From: Bacteroidales bacterium
Lineage (GTDB): Bacteria > Bacteroidota > Bacteroidia > Bacteroidales > Marinilabiliaceae
Direction: 5' to 3'
Assembly: GCA_024401365.1 (NCBI GenBank)
Contig: JAKSLE010000012.1
Span: forward strand, 18,892 to 82,891
Length of the DNA: 64,000 nucleotides
Shown here: positions 6,585 through 14,379 of the stretch, piece after piece
Numbering within the stretch: position 1 is the stretch's first letter
Layout of the letters: every line of letters begins with the position of its first letter
The notes under the pieces: model-generated
What the model was told of the DNA's origin: nothing
Databases searched by the model: none
What the model saw: only the letters and a program-made list of their open reading frames with translations
Made by a program: the position numbers and the translations under genes

Positions 6585-8969
6585 ATGTTTGCACATTATC
6601 TGAAAATCTCTTTTCGCAATCTTTGGAAGCATCGTCTCCAGACAATAATAAGTATTGTCGGTCTCTCTGTTGGCATGGCATGTTTTGCTATTTCAGCAAT
6701 GTGGTTGCAATATATTGAGTCGTTTGAGGATTTTGTCAAGGATAGAGACAGGCTCTACGTATTATCTCCTGGTCCGGATGGGTTTGAGGCCGACTCAAAG
6801 AACTATCTATCACAGTCATTCATAGCCGAGAATCTCCAGAAGATGTGCTCTGAGATAGAAGATGTATACTCGTACAATATATCAGGCTACGAAATGTACG
6901 ACGAGGAAGGGAACGTCTTCTATTTTACGTCCATAGCTCTTGATGATTGCAGCAAGATATGTGGGGTATTGGATATCGACATGAAATATGGTTGTCTGCC
7001 CAAGAACAACAGCTCCGAGATAGCAGTCAGCACTGTTGTAGCCAAGTTATTGTTCGATACAGAAGATGTTGTAGGTCGTGCTGTTACTTCGGGTTCCAGA
7101 GCGTACGGTATCAAGAACGAACTCACTATAGTTGGTGTTTTTGAGCCTCTGCCCGACAATACCACTCTTTTCTCGGGCGTTTCCATCATATCAATATCAG
7201 ACCACGGCACAAATCTTATGGACTGCTACAATCTGATTAAAGTATACGAAGGCACTGATATCGACGCCTTATCGGACAAGATACGACACGCTGATATTTC
7301 AAGTAAGGTCACATACTATCAGGGAATAACAGAGGATATTCGTCCCGACATGTCGTTGTATTCGCTTCTGCCGCTCACTAAGTTGCGTAGTGATTTTCCA
7401 TCGGCCTTTCGCGGTGTAAACGGTCGCAATGTACGCATTATAGTGGCTATATCGCTCATTACCATCATCAGTGTTCTTTGTCACTATTTTATTACCATGA
7501 TAACGCTTATCCGTATCCGTTGTCGTGCATTGGCGCTCCGTCGTATGTTGGGTTCGTCGATTATTGGTATAGTAGGCATGAACGTTATAGAGACGTTGAT
7601 ACTGTTCATTGCGTCATCTGTATTAGGTGCAGTAGCCATATACTTTATTTTCCCAGTCTTCCTTGTCTACTCGCAGTTGTACACTATTACCTATGAGTAT
7701 CTCATTATTGCAACTGCCAAATTCTGGTCGTTAGTCTTTGCAGCAGGCATAGTACTGACTATTGTTGCCACTCTCATTTCGTTGCGTCGGACGCAGCATA
7801 CCATACTTCACGGACATCAGTCGCACAAGACATCTTCAAAGCTCGATACGGTGGCCAATATGATACAACAGACGGTAAGTCTGTCTATATTGTTCTGTAT
7901 CGGAACTATAATGATGCAGATAACGTTCTTGAAAGAATCGGCCGATTTAGGGTTTGATCACAAGAACAGGTTGTCCATAGCCAAATGTCCTGGTGCCGTG
8001 AAAGAGTATCTTCTCTCATTGTCAGAGATTGTAGATTCGTATGAATCAACAGACCCCCTCTTCCCAAGGTCGAGTTACTCGCCCTACAAAGTATTTCCAT
8101 TCAAAGATACAAACGAATATTTCGACGCCATAGGTCTATGTATTAGAAAGTCCGCTGTCGATTTCTGGGGAATGACGCTTCTTGAAGGTCGTCTACCTGA
8201 AGAGCAGAGGGAGCTATTGATCAATGAGACGTTAGCCATGCGGTTGCCCGATAGCATTATTGGTAGTACCATACGAATTGCGGCAGCGGCCAATCCATCA
8301 TTCCCATTCACCATAGTGGGCATTGTGAAGGATACCTACGATACATCTGTATTGACACAGCCAAAGCCTACCACGTACGAATTTGATGAGTTGTATACTG
8401 ATCCGTGGAATCCATGCCTCTCGCTGTCAGTCAAAGCCAAGACTGCCGAAGATATGATTTTTCTGTATCGTAAGGTATGGGAATATTCCGATTCGCTATA
8501 CAGGGCAGGGACCACAACTACGTTGCCACGTTCGATATCAAGCATGGATCTGCATTTTGAGTCGATCATGAGGAACGAGAATCTACTTTTCAGTGTCCTT
8601 ATGCTTATAGCTGTGTGTACGCTCATGACCACGCTCTTTGGAGTCTTTTCGCTTCTTTCGCTCTCACTTGAGCAAAGAAAGAAAGAGATAGCGCTGCGCA
8701 AGATACATGGGGCCACGGTTCGTCAGGTAATGGCAGTGTTTGTGCGTTCCAATATTCTGACGCTACTCATCTCATCGGCCATAGCGTTTCCTATAGCATA
8801 TATTCTTATGCAAGAATGGCTTTCGGTTTATGTGCGTCAGATACCGTTTCCATGGTACTTAGGTATCATAATTTTTGCAGCGATGGCTATATTGATATTC
8901 CTCACTACCATTTGGCGAATCATGGGAGCAGTGAAGGAGAACCCGGTAGAGGTTATAAAGAACGAGTAA
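6585..8969 (+). CDS. FtsX/MacB-type ABC transporter permease
   Basis: 794 residues. The layout is that of a Bacteroidota MacB-like permease with two FtsX domains. There is one N-terminal membrane segment (about 14-35) after the amphipathic start MFAHYLKISFRNLWKHRLQT, then a periplasmic MacB_PCD region (about 40-270). A first FtsX domain of three helices spans about 285-405, a second periplasmic region about 440-665, and a last three-helix FtsX domain about 665-790. It ends in the typical NPVEVIKNE. No ATPase gene is adjacent, so it may use the ATPase at 17188, whose operon shares the same control region. A bidirectional terminator follows. Substrate unknown. Confidence 0.88.
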   Translation: MFAHYLKISFRNLWKHRLQTIISIVGLSVGMACFAISAMWLQYIESFEDFVKDRDRLYVLSPGPDGFEADSKNYLSQSFIAENLQKMCSEIEDVYSYNISGYEMYDEEGNVFYFTSIALDDCSKICGVLDIDMKYGCLPKNNSSEIAVSTVVAKLLFDTEDVVGRAVTSGSRAYGIKNELTIVGVFEPLPDNTTLFSGVSIISISDHGTNLMDCYNLIKVYEGTDIDALSDKIRHADISSKVTYYQGITEDIRPDMSLYSLLPLTKLRSDFPSAFRGVNGRNVRIIVAISLITIISVLCHYFITMITLIRIRCRALALRRMLGSSIIGIVGMNVIETLILFIASSVLGAVAIYFIFPVFLVYSQLYTITYEYLIIATAKFWSLVFAAGIVLTIVATLISLRRTQHTILHGHQSHKTSSKLDTVANMIQQTVSLSILFCIGTIMMQITFLKESADLGFDHKNRLSIAKCPGAVKEYLLSLSEIVDSYESTDPLFPRSSYSPYKVFPFKDTNEYFDAIGLCIRKSAVDFWGMTLLEGRLPEEQRELLINETLAMRLPDSIIGSTIRIAAAANPSFPFTIVGIVKDTYDTSVLTQPKPTTYEFDELYTDPWNPCLSLSVKAKTAEDMIFLYRKVWEYSDSLYRAGTTTTLPRSISSMDLHFESIMRNENLLFSVLMLIAVCTLMTTLFGVFSLLSLSLEQRKKEIALRKIHGATVRQVMAVFVRSNILTLLISSAIAFPIAYILMQEWLSVYVRQIPFPWYLGIIIFAAMAILIFLTTIWRIMGAVKENPVEVIKNE

Positions 8970-8974
8970 CGATA

Positions 8975-9008
8975 AAAATAGCCAGGCGTCGAACCTGGCT
9001 TTTGTTTT
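8975..9008. terminator. Bidirectional terminator between convergent genes
   Basis: AGCCAGG (8980-8986) pairs with CCTGGCT (8994-9000). T-rich sequence flanks the stem on both strands (TTTTGTTTT after it; the complement of GATAAAAAT before it). It can end both the permease (+) and the carboxylesterase (-). Confidence 0.8.
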
Positions 9009-9023
9009 AATATCTTAGGTGGC

Positions 9024-10565
9024 TTATTTCAGTCGTTCGTAGAGCATATCCTCCATATCGCGATCGAAGTTGTATTTCATTTCGCAAGTGTTGTCGAGGA
9101 TCAGTGTAGCTCCATTCTCCTTGGCATAAGGGTCCCAAGCAGGTACGTCGTTAGCCACAGGCTTACCGTTTTTGGCGAAGCTGAACCATAGGTCGCTCAT
9201 TCTGTCGGCTATAGAAGCAGCCTTTGGGTCGCCCTCCTTCACCTGATAACGCTCGTCGTAAGGATTATTGAAGCACAAAGGTATATCGAGAGAATGGTAG
9301 CAACCGCTGCCGCCCTCGTCGAAATCCGACACCCAAGTGAGCAGATATACATATACAGGCGCTGTATTGACGGCCGATACTGCGTCGGCGGTAGCCAATG
9401 TGAGGGTACGTATATTGCTGTCTATGCCCAGTATATCGGCCAGAGAGCCGTCGGGGAATGCCTTAAGGAAAGCCTCTTCGAACTTCTTTGCGTCGTCGCC
9501 ATAGCGCTTAGCCATTATTTCGTCAAACTTAGCGCGGTCGAGCGTTGTATCGTTGTAGAATTTACGTTCCAGCTCATTGAAAGTAGTACCTATCATGATA
9601 GGTATGTCAGTTGCGAGTTCCGACAAGCCAGGAGTATAAGGTTGCGACAGCAGTGTTTTGCCATCGGCGGTAGGGCAGAATCCCCACATCTTGATGCTGC
9701 CAGGGGTACGGGCTCCCAGTATCTCGGCCTGACACATATCGCTCACCTTCATTAGGGAGTCGCAGTCCATGGTCTGTATCTGGTCGAGGTTCTCGGCAGT
9801 CAGGCCCAATGCCTCCACTACGCGGTTGCCCAGTTTCTTCGATATATTACTGTCTGTGATATTTATCTTAGCGCCACTTTGTATTACAGCGCGTTGGAAC
9901 AATCCCTTAGCCTCTGGCATACAAAGGAGTGTGCCTACCTTTCCGCCGCCGCCCGACTCGCCGAAGATGGTTATATTATCGGGGTCGCCGCCAAATACTT
10001 CGGCATTCTCCTTAGCCCATTTAAGGGCGCTTATGATATCGCGCATACCTACGTTGACTGTCTGTTCCCACTTACCGCCGAAATCCGATAAGTCGAGGAA
10101 TCCCATCACGCCAAGGCGGTGATTGATGGTAATGGTCACAGCGCCCTTGCGAGCCAAAGCTGCGCCATCTGTTGGGTCGGCGTTACCCGAGCCTACTGAG
10201 AAGCCGCCACCATGAATCCACATCATGATAGGGCGTTTGCCGCCATCGTTGAGACCCGATGTCCATACATTTGCGAGGTAGTCACCCTTGCCCTCTACCG
10301 AATTGGGGTTGTTTTGTTTAGCCCATGGGCCGTACTCTTTGCACACCAGGGTATCGGACCAAGAGTCGCAAGGACGTGAAGGCATGAAGCGTTCGCCCTG
10401 TGCGTAAGGTACACCCTTGAAAGAGAATATACCGTTATCTTTTGTACCCTCGATGATACCGGAAGAGATTTTTGCGATTGGTTCATTTGTAACCTTCTGT
10501 GAACATCCCGACAATAGCACGAGAGCTGCTATGGCTACGGATGTCAGTAATTGTGTTCTGCTCAT
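9024..10565 (-). CDS. Lipoprotein carboxylesterase (type B esterase/lipase family)
   Basis: An alpha/beta-hydrolase of the type-B carboxylesterase (para-nitrobenzyl esterase) family, 513 residues. The start was chosen at the ATG complement 10563-10565. The frame extends to a TTG at 10589, but that overlaps the -7 element at 10587-10594. The N-terminus is a lipoprotein signal with Cys21 in LLSGC. The oxyanion hole HGGG is at about 118-121 and the nucleophile Ser204 in FGESGGGG. The conserved FGGDPDNITIFGES context is intact, and a His late in the protein (HSLDIP) is a likely triad member. Likely exposed in the periplasm or on the surface; the substrate is not predictable. Confidence 0.9.
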   Translation of the reverse strand: MSRTQLLTSVAIAALVLLSGCSQKVTNEPIAKISSGIIEGTKDNGIFSFKGVPYAQGERFMPSRPCDSWSDTLVCKEYGPWAKQNNPNSVEGKGDYLANVWTSGLNDGGKRPIMMWIHGGGFSVGSGNADPTDGAALARKGAVTITINHRLGVMGFLDLSDFGGKWEQTVNVGMRDIISALKWAKENAEVFGGDPDNITIFGESGGGGKVGTLLCMPEAKGLFQRAVIQSGAKINITDSNISKKLGNRVVEALGLTAENLDQIQTMDCDSLMKVSDMCQAEILGARTPGSIKMWGFCPTADGKTLLSQPYTPGLSELATDIPIMIGTTFNELERKFYNDTTLDRAKFDEIMAKRYGDDAKKFEEAFLKAFPDGSLADILGIDSNIRTLTLATADAVSAVNTAPVYVYLLTWVSDFDEGGSGCYHSLDIPLCFNNPYDERYQVKEGDPKAASIADRMSDLWFSFAKNGKPVANDVPAWDPYAKENGATLILDNTCEMKYNFDRDMEDMLYERLK

Positions 10566-10586
10566 TTTTGATTTTGATTTATAGCG

Positions 10587-10594
10587 CAAAGGTA
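10587..10594 (-). promoter_or_regulatory. -7 element of the carboxylesterase promoter
   Basis: On the minus strand TACCTTTG, an exact match to TAnnTTTG. Transcription would start about 18 bases before the ATG at 10565, which decides the start codon. Confidence 0.65.
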
Positions 10595-10640
10595 ATTATT
10601 GTTTTTGGATTTTGTGCGAGGCGTTTGGCCGCAATATCGT

Positions 10641-10680
10641 ACAAAAAGAATGGACGTCTCTGCTGTGGAGGCGTCCATTC
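10641..10680 (-). terminator. Terminator of the leucine-rich-repeat gene
   Basis: On the minus strand GAATGGACG (complement 10672-10680) pairs with CGTCCATTC (complement 10648-10656), followed by TTTTTG. It lies between the LRR gene and the esterase promoter. Confidence 0.7.
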
Positions 10681-10695
10681 CCGTATCATTTGTTA

Positions 10696-10728
10696 CCGTA
10701 GAGACGCGATGAATCGACGTCTCTACGG
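10696..10728. repeat. GTAGAGACG palindromic repeat
   Basis: CCGTAGAGACG and its exact complement CGTCTCTACGG, separated by an 11-base spacer. It lies just past the LRR stop codon. A related palindrome sits at 11714-11735. Arms of this GTAGAGACG type recur in intergenic DNA of many Bacteroidota, so this is probably a dispersed palindromic element, not only a terminator. Confidence 0.6.
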
Positions 10729-10734
10729 GGTGTA

Positions 10735-11619
10735 TTACAATTCGCGACCTGTGAGATCATATTTCTTGTCATCGCGGATGATGACTACGCGGCCGTTCTC
10801 GAGGGTCTTGATTGTCTTGCCAGACTTGTCGGCGTTGATAGCGTCGACGGCTGTAGGTGTAGTGGATGTGTAGTCGCACTCGAACGTGAGTGTGACGTCG
10901 AAGGGTGAGGTTTCGGAAGGGGCCACAGCGCTCTTGGTATCGTAGATGTATTTTATCTCTGTGGAGCCATTATCTGGGATGAACATACCGTTGGCTATGG
11001 TACCGCCTGAGACGATGGATACGCGCGACATATCGAGGCCGTCGATGGTAAAGCCAGCGGCGCTGACTGTGCCGAGGTCGACTGATTGGTTGTCGCAAAT
11101 CAAATACCAAAGTTTGGTATGTTGGCTCAGGTCGAGTGATGTCAGATGATTGTGGCTGCAATCTAGTATTTCTATCATCGTATTATTGCTCAGGTCGAGC
11201 GATGTCAGATGATTGCGGTCGCAATCTAGCCGATTTATCATCGTATTATTGCTCAGGTTGAGTGATGTCAGTTGATTGGCGGTGATGATAAAATTTTCCA
11301 GATTAACATTGCTGGAAAGATCAACCTCTTGCAGATTGTTGATCATGCAGGTTAACTCCTTGAGAGGAGTAATGAGTCCTATGCCTTTGAGAGATGAGAT
11401 ACCCTGCCATGATAAATCTATTTTTGATAATCCCTCATTACCATCGTTAAACTCATCTTCGTCGATGACCTCGTTATGGTTCCGGTCAGCATTGTTTTTG
11501 AGCCACGTAATGAGAGCATCCTCATCGAAGTTTGTCTTGTCTAGGGCTATCGGTTCGAAGTCCTGTGCGTAAGCTGCTATGGAGCAAAATGAGCAGAGCA
11601 GCATGATAAATTGTTTCAT
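10735..11619 (-). CDS. Secreted leucine-rich-repeat protein with an EF-hand-like loop
   Basis: 294 residues with a signal peptide ending at AYAQ. The loop DRNHNEVIDEDE (about 45-56) resembles a calcium-binding EF-hand or dockerin loop. It is followed by leucine-rich repeats of 21 residues, pattern LTSLDLSNNTMIEILDCSHNH, over about residues 85-175. The repeats are near identical at the DNA level too (about 11115-11290). The C-terminus (VVIIRDDKKYDLTGREL) resembles the short tail found on many exported Bacteroidales proteins that ends in a 'YdltGr' motif. The role is probably binding at the cell surface, but no partner is known. Confidence 0.75.
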   Translation of the reverse strand: MKQFIMLLCSFCSIAAYAQDFEPIALDKTNFDEDALITWLKNNADRNHNEVIDEDEFNDGNEGLSKIDLSWQGISSLKGIGLITPLKELTCMINNLQEVDLSSNVNLENFIITANQLTSLNLSNNTMINRLDCDRNHLTSLDLSNNTMIEILDCSHNHLTSLDLSQHTKLWYLICDNQSVDLGTVSAAGFTIDGLDMSRVSIVSGGTIANGMFIPDNGSTEIKYIYDTKSAVAPSETSPFDVTLTFECDYTSTTPTAVDAINADKSGKTIKTLENGRVVIIRDDKKYDLTGREL

Positions 11620-11657
11620 ATATATTCTACTTTATTGTTATTTCATAATAGTGTGGG

Positions 11658-11665
11658 CAAAGATA
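11658..11665 (-). promoter_or_regulatory. -7 element of the LRR gene promoter
   Basis: TATCTTTG on the minus strand, an exact TAnnTTTG, about 40 bases before the ATG at 11619. Confidence 0.6.
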
Positions 11666-11713
11666 ATGTTTTCGTTTTGATAATTGTTTTTTTCGCTGAC
11701 TTTGGTGGGGTTT

Positions 11714-11735
11714 GAGACGTAGCGCGCTACGTCTC
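11714..11735. repeat. 22-bp perfect palindrome of the GTAGAGACG family
   Basis: GAGACGTAGCG followed directly by its complement CGCTACGTCTC, then TAC. It shares the GAGACG/CGTCTC arms with the hairpin at 10696-10728, about 1 kb away. Confidence 0.65.
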
Positions 11736-11860
11736 TACATTGCGGTGGGGGTTGCCTAGGGAAAAGCCTTGGGGGTATATCTGTATGAATTGTTGGTTTC
11801 ACTTGTGTGACTTGTTTATCAACGTTGACGATGCAAATATAGTACGACTCAAAACGGTGC

Positions 11861-11940
11861 TTTCCCGTTATTTCCCACATCTTCCCGTTATTTCCCATAT
11901 CTTCCCGTTAGCGCACGATATTGCCCAATATTGCCCAATA
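11861..11940. repeat. 20-bp tandem repeat plus two 10-bp repeats
   Basis: TTCCCGTTATTTCCCACAT-like unit at a 20-bp period (11861, 11881, partial at 11901; one mismatch region ACAT/ATAT). It is followed by TTGCCCAATA twice at 11921-11940. No function is evident. Confidence 0.7.
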
Positions 11941-12000
11941 CGTGTTGTATAGAGATATGTGGAAGGATCCTGGTGTGGGGTATTTAAGCGGGGTGGCCAG

Positions 12001-12070
12001 TGTTATGATTTTTTTAATATGGCTGGATAGTCTCTGTCTATATAGTGTCTATATAGAGCGTATATAGAAG
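12001..12070 (+). repeat. TATATAGAG intergenic repeat, copy 1
   Basis: TGTTATGATTTTT, then GTCTCTGT, then TGTCTATATAGAGCGTATAT followed by AGA. The same ordered blocks occur at 49208-49285, including the 20-base central block. A dispersed intergenic repeat of unknown role. Confidence 0.7.
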
Positions 12071-12365
12071 TATCAGAGAAGGGAGGGGAAATGATTTGTT
12101 AGATTTTATAAGCAAAAGAGAGTGTGACGAGACGAGCATACTGGTAAATTCGGATTTAGTCATTGCTTTAGAGATGTAGATAGGATTTTGGGTAGGAAAG
12201 TGAAGCTCGTTCATTTCTATTGCAGTTATTTTGTTTTTGTATGTGGTTATAAATGAGTTTGTTATGAGAAAGTGAAAAACTGAAGTGAAATTGTACCATT
12301 CTTTTCTTTCCACGCGTAAAGTAGTAAGATTTTTTGATATACACAATAGTATACTTCATTTTTTC

Positions 12366-12401
12366 AAAAAAAATAGCGAGTCAATATAACATTGACTCGC
12401 T
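12366..12401 (-). terminator. Strong hairpin with T-run, minus strand
   Basis: AGCGAGTCAAT (12375-12385) pairs perfectly with ATTGACTCGCT (12391-12401). On the minus strand it is followed by TATTTTTTTT. The nearest upstream minus-strand gene, the MATE transporter, stops 307 bases earlier. It therefore ends either a long 3' tail of that mRNA or a separate short transcript. Confidence 0.7.
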
Positions 12402-12461
12402 TAGGGAGGTCTGGAGGTCTGCTCTGCGAGCTATGTGCACGATAGTGCCCAGACCCACTCG

Positions 12462-12600
12462 GTTTTTTGGGGCACGCTGATTTTTTGGGGATTTTTGCTT
12501 GGTGGGATTTTTGGTTTTTGGCACGCAGATTTCGCAGATTCTGGGGATTTTTGGTTTGGGGCGAGCAGATTTTTGGGAATTGTTTGGTGGGGTAGGTAAG
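12462..12600 (+). repeat. G/T-rich degenerate tandem repeat
   Basis: Repeated units of the form GCACGCAGATTTTTGGGG and GGGGATTTTTGGTTT, with several runs of three to four G on the plus strand. The minus-strand open frame across it is proline/lysine-rich low-complexity sequence and is not called as a gene. Confidence 0.55.
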
Positions 12601-12707
12601 GGTTTGGTGTAGGCTGTCGATACTTTTGTGCCAAAACTTAAACCTAATGTGAGCCGTCTTTGTTGATGGTATTTTAACTGAAGCAAGTGCTTGTCGAGAG
12701 TGAGTGA

Positions 12708-14138
12708 TTAGAATTTATGCCGATGGTTGCCGCGGTAAGATTTCAGGTGGACCTTGCTTTTGATGATGGATAATGTTCTGCGACCTTTGCCGGCGATGGT
12801 AATTGGATGTCGCCAGAAGACATAAAGAAGTTGCAGCGTCATTACCACCCATAGCAGTGGCTCGCATATAATAATACCCCAAATACCCATATAAGGTACT
12901 ATGACATAGGTGAACACTATTTTGCCGATCAGCTCAATGAAGCTAGATACAAGAGGCAGCATTTTTTCGCCTAGCCCCTGCAATGAATGGCGGGAGACAA
13001 ATAGGATGCCGAGCACTCCGTAGAATGGTTGTATGAACGTTACATACGTACTGCCATAGTCCAGAACCTCTTCCTCGGAAGAGCCACTCATGATGGATAT
13101 GAGATAACGCGAGATGAATGGGATGATAAGTGTGCACGTGATGCCCCAAGCGACGCACAGGTAATTGGCTACTGTGACTCCTCGACGTATGCGACTGTAT
13201 TTGTGGGCTCCCAGGTTCTGAGAGACAAATGTTGCACAGGCTGTTCCCAATGCCAGGAGTGGGATGACGGAAAGACCGAACACTTTGCGGGCTGATATAT
13301 GGCCAGCTATGACTAATGTGCCGAAAGAGTTGATGGACGACTGCAAGATGACAGAGCCAGAGCTGACCAGTGCGCTCATGAGAGCCATGGACAAGCCCTG
13401 TTGCATGAGTTCGACATATATAGCTCTGTCGAGGCAGAAGTGACGTCGCTGAGGAAGGAGGATAGGTGTCTTGCGGAAGATATAGACAGCGCAAAGCAAA
13501 GCGCTCACACCCTGAGCCACAACGGTTGCAATGGCCGTTCCCTGGACTCCCATCCCAAACTCACGAATGAGAACTACATCGAGTAGTACATTGAGACCAG
13601 AAGATACGATGAGAAAAACCAACGCCATGAAAGAGTTGCCTATGGCTCTCAATAGGCCTGACAATAGATTATAGGCGAACAGAACGCAGCAAAAAGCGGC
13701 TACCAATCCGATATAACCATGGGCTTCGTCCAGTATCTCTTCGGGGGTATCGAGGAGAGTAAGCAGATCGCGCAAAAAGAATAGACCCAGAAGCGTTATC
13801 AGTACTGAGACGGCCAACGAGACGACTATTGATGCTGCCACTGATTTTTTCAGTGTCTCATCATCCTGAGCGCCATAGGCACGAGCTACAACGATGCTGA
13901 GGCCGTTGCCAAATCCCAATCCGAACCCTACCATGAGTTCGAATATTGCTGCACATGCGCCGATAGCCGCCAAAGAGTTCTCGCCCAGATAGTGACCTAC
14001 GATGCTGGCATCTACAGCATTGTAAAGCTGTTGGAACAGGCACGACACTATGATAGGCGCAGAGAAGGCTATCATAGCCTTGACGATGTTGCCATTGGTC
14101 AATTCGGGATGAAGGAGACTATGTGCTGATGGACGCAT
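12708..14138 (-). CDS. MATE family efflux transporter
   Basis: 476 residues with about twelve membrane segments in two homologous halves. The first helix motif is SAPIIVSCLFQQLYNAVDASIVGHYLG, with FGFGNGLSIVVARAYGA following, as in MATE (MatE) proteins. MATE proteins export drugs or metabolites against sodium or proton entry across the inner membrane. The gene is divergent from the tolC operon. The three GTGCGA-type sites lie in the 241-bp interval, 95-149 bases upstream of its start, so it could share that regulator. It has its own -7 element (14165-14172). Substrate unknown. Confidence 0.92.
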   Translation of the reverse strand: MRPSAHSLLHPELTNGNIVKAMIAFSAPIIVSCLFQQLYNAVDASIVGHYLGENSLAAIGACAAIFELMVGFGLGFGNGLSIVVARAYGAQDDETLKKSVAASIVVSLAVSVLITLLGLFFLRDLLTLLDTPEEILDEAHGYIGLVAAFCCVLFAYNLLSGLLRAIGNSFMALVFLIVSSGLNVLLDVVLIREFGMGVQGTAIATVVAQGVSALLCAVYIFRKTPILLPQRRHFCLDRAIYVELMQQGLSMALMSALVSSGSVILQSSINSFGTLVIAGHISARKVFGLSVIPLLALGTACATFVSQNLGAHKYSRIRRGVTVANYLCVAWGITCTLIIPFISRYLISIMSGSSEEEVLDYGSTYVTFIQPFYGVLGILFVSRHSLQGLGEKMLPLVSSFIELIGKIVFTYVIVPYMGIWGIIICEPLLWVVMTLQLLYVFWRHPITIAGKGRRTLSIIKSKVHLKSYRGNHRHKF

Positions 14139-14164
14139 GAAGTGCTCTTATTTTTTTTCTGCCA

Positions 14165-14172
14165 CAAAGGTA
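14165..14172 (-). promoter_or_regulatory. -7 element of the MATE gene promoter
   Basis: TACCTTTG on the minus strand, an exact TAnnTTTG, 27 bases before the ATG at 14138. No good -33 element was seen. Confidence 0.6.
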
Positions 14173-14232
14173 TTCATGATACTCAAGCTACGTTGTAGTT
14201 TAATAATATTTAACCAGACTCTTTTTGTGTGT

Positions 14233-14287
14233 GTGCGAAATCGCACGTTCGAGGTGTGCGAAATCGCACATGTGTGCGAAAATGCAC
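14233..14287. promoter_or_regulatory. Three phased inverted repeats upstream of the tolC operon
   Basis: GTGCGAAATCGCAC at 14233-14246 and 14256-14269, and GTGCGAAAATGCAC at 14274-14287. Starts are 23 and 18 bp apart, exactly as at 6426-6480. In both places the third site is the imperfect one (ATGCAC right arm). The interval from the last site to the -24 GG is 59-60 bases in both regions. Confidence 0.78.
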
Positions 14288-14345
14288 AGTAGAGGTGGAG
14301 CGGTTGTATTGCTATAAGTGCCAGTGTATGAGGTAGTTGTATTTT

Positions 14346-14361
14346 TGGCATACTATTTGAC
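14346..14361 (+). promoter_or_regulatory. Sigma-54-like -24/-12 promoter of the efflux operon
   Basis: TGGCATACTATTTGAC. GG at 14347-14348 and GA at 14359-14360, ten bases apart. It predicts a transcript start near 14372. That leaves only 8 bases before the ATG at 14380 but 23 before the in-frame ATG at 14395. Confidence 0.6.
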
Positions 14362-14379
14362 ATACCTTTTGATGTCAAA

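Larger units (their letters stand above)
11666..12707. other. Repeat-rich noncoding region (about 1.0 kb)
   Basis: No frame here looks coding: the open frames have low-complexity or implausible composition. The contents are repeats: a 22-bp perfect palindrome (11714-11735), a 20-bp-period tandem (11861-11910), two 10-bp repeats TTGCCCAATA (11921-11940), a TATATAGAG block (12001-12070), a strong hairpin (12375-12401) and a G/T-rich degenerate tandem (12462-12600). TATATTTG on the minus strand at 11834-11841 is an orphan -7-like element. Confidence 0.6.

Noticed and set aside
11638-11898. 86-codon minus-strand frame spanning a palindrome and tandem repeat
   Set aside because: It crosses the LRR promoter, the 22-bp palindrome and the 20-bp tandem; no protein-like pattern.
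12038-12346. 102-codon minus-strand frame in the repeat-rich region
   Set aside because: Very few Gly, Ala, Asp or Glu, many Ser, Phe, Leu and Asn, as expected for random AT-rich DNA; overlaps the TATATAGAG repeat; no exact promoter element.
12381-12686. 101-codon minus-strand frame rich in Pro, Lys and Asn
   Set aside because: It merely translates the G/T-rich degenerate tandem repeat and runs into the terminator hairpin; composition is low complexity.
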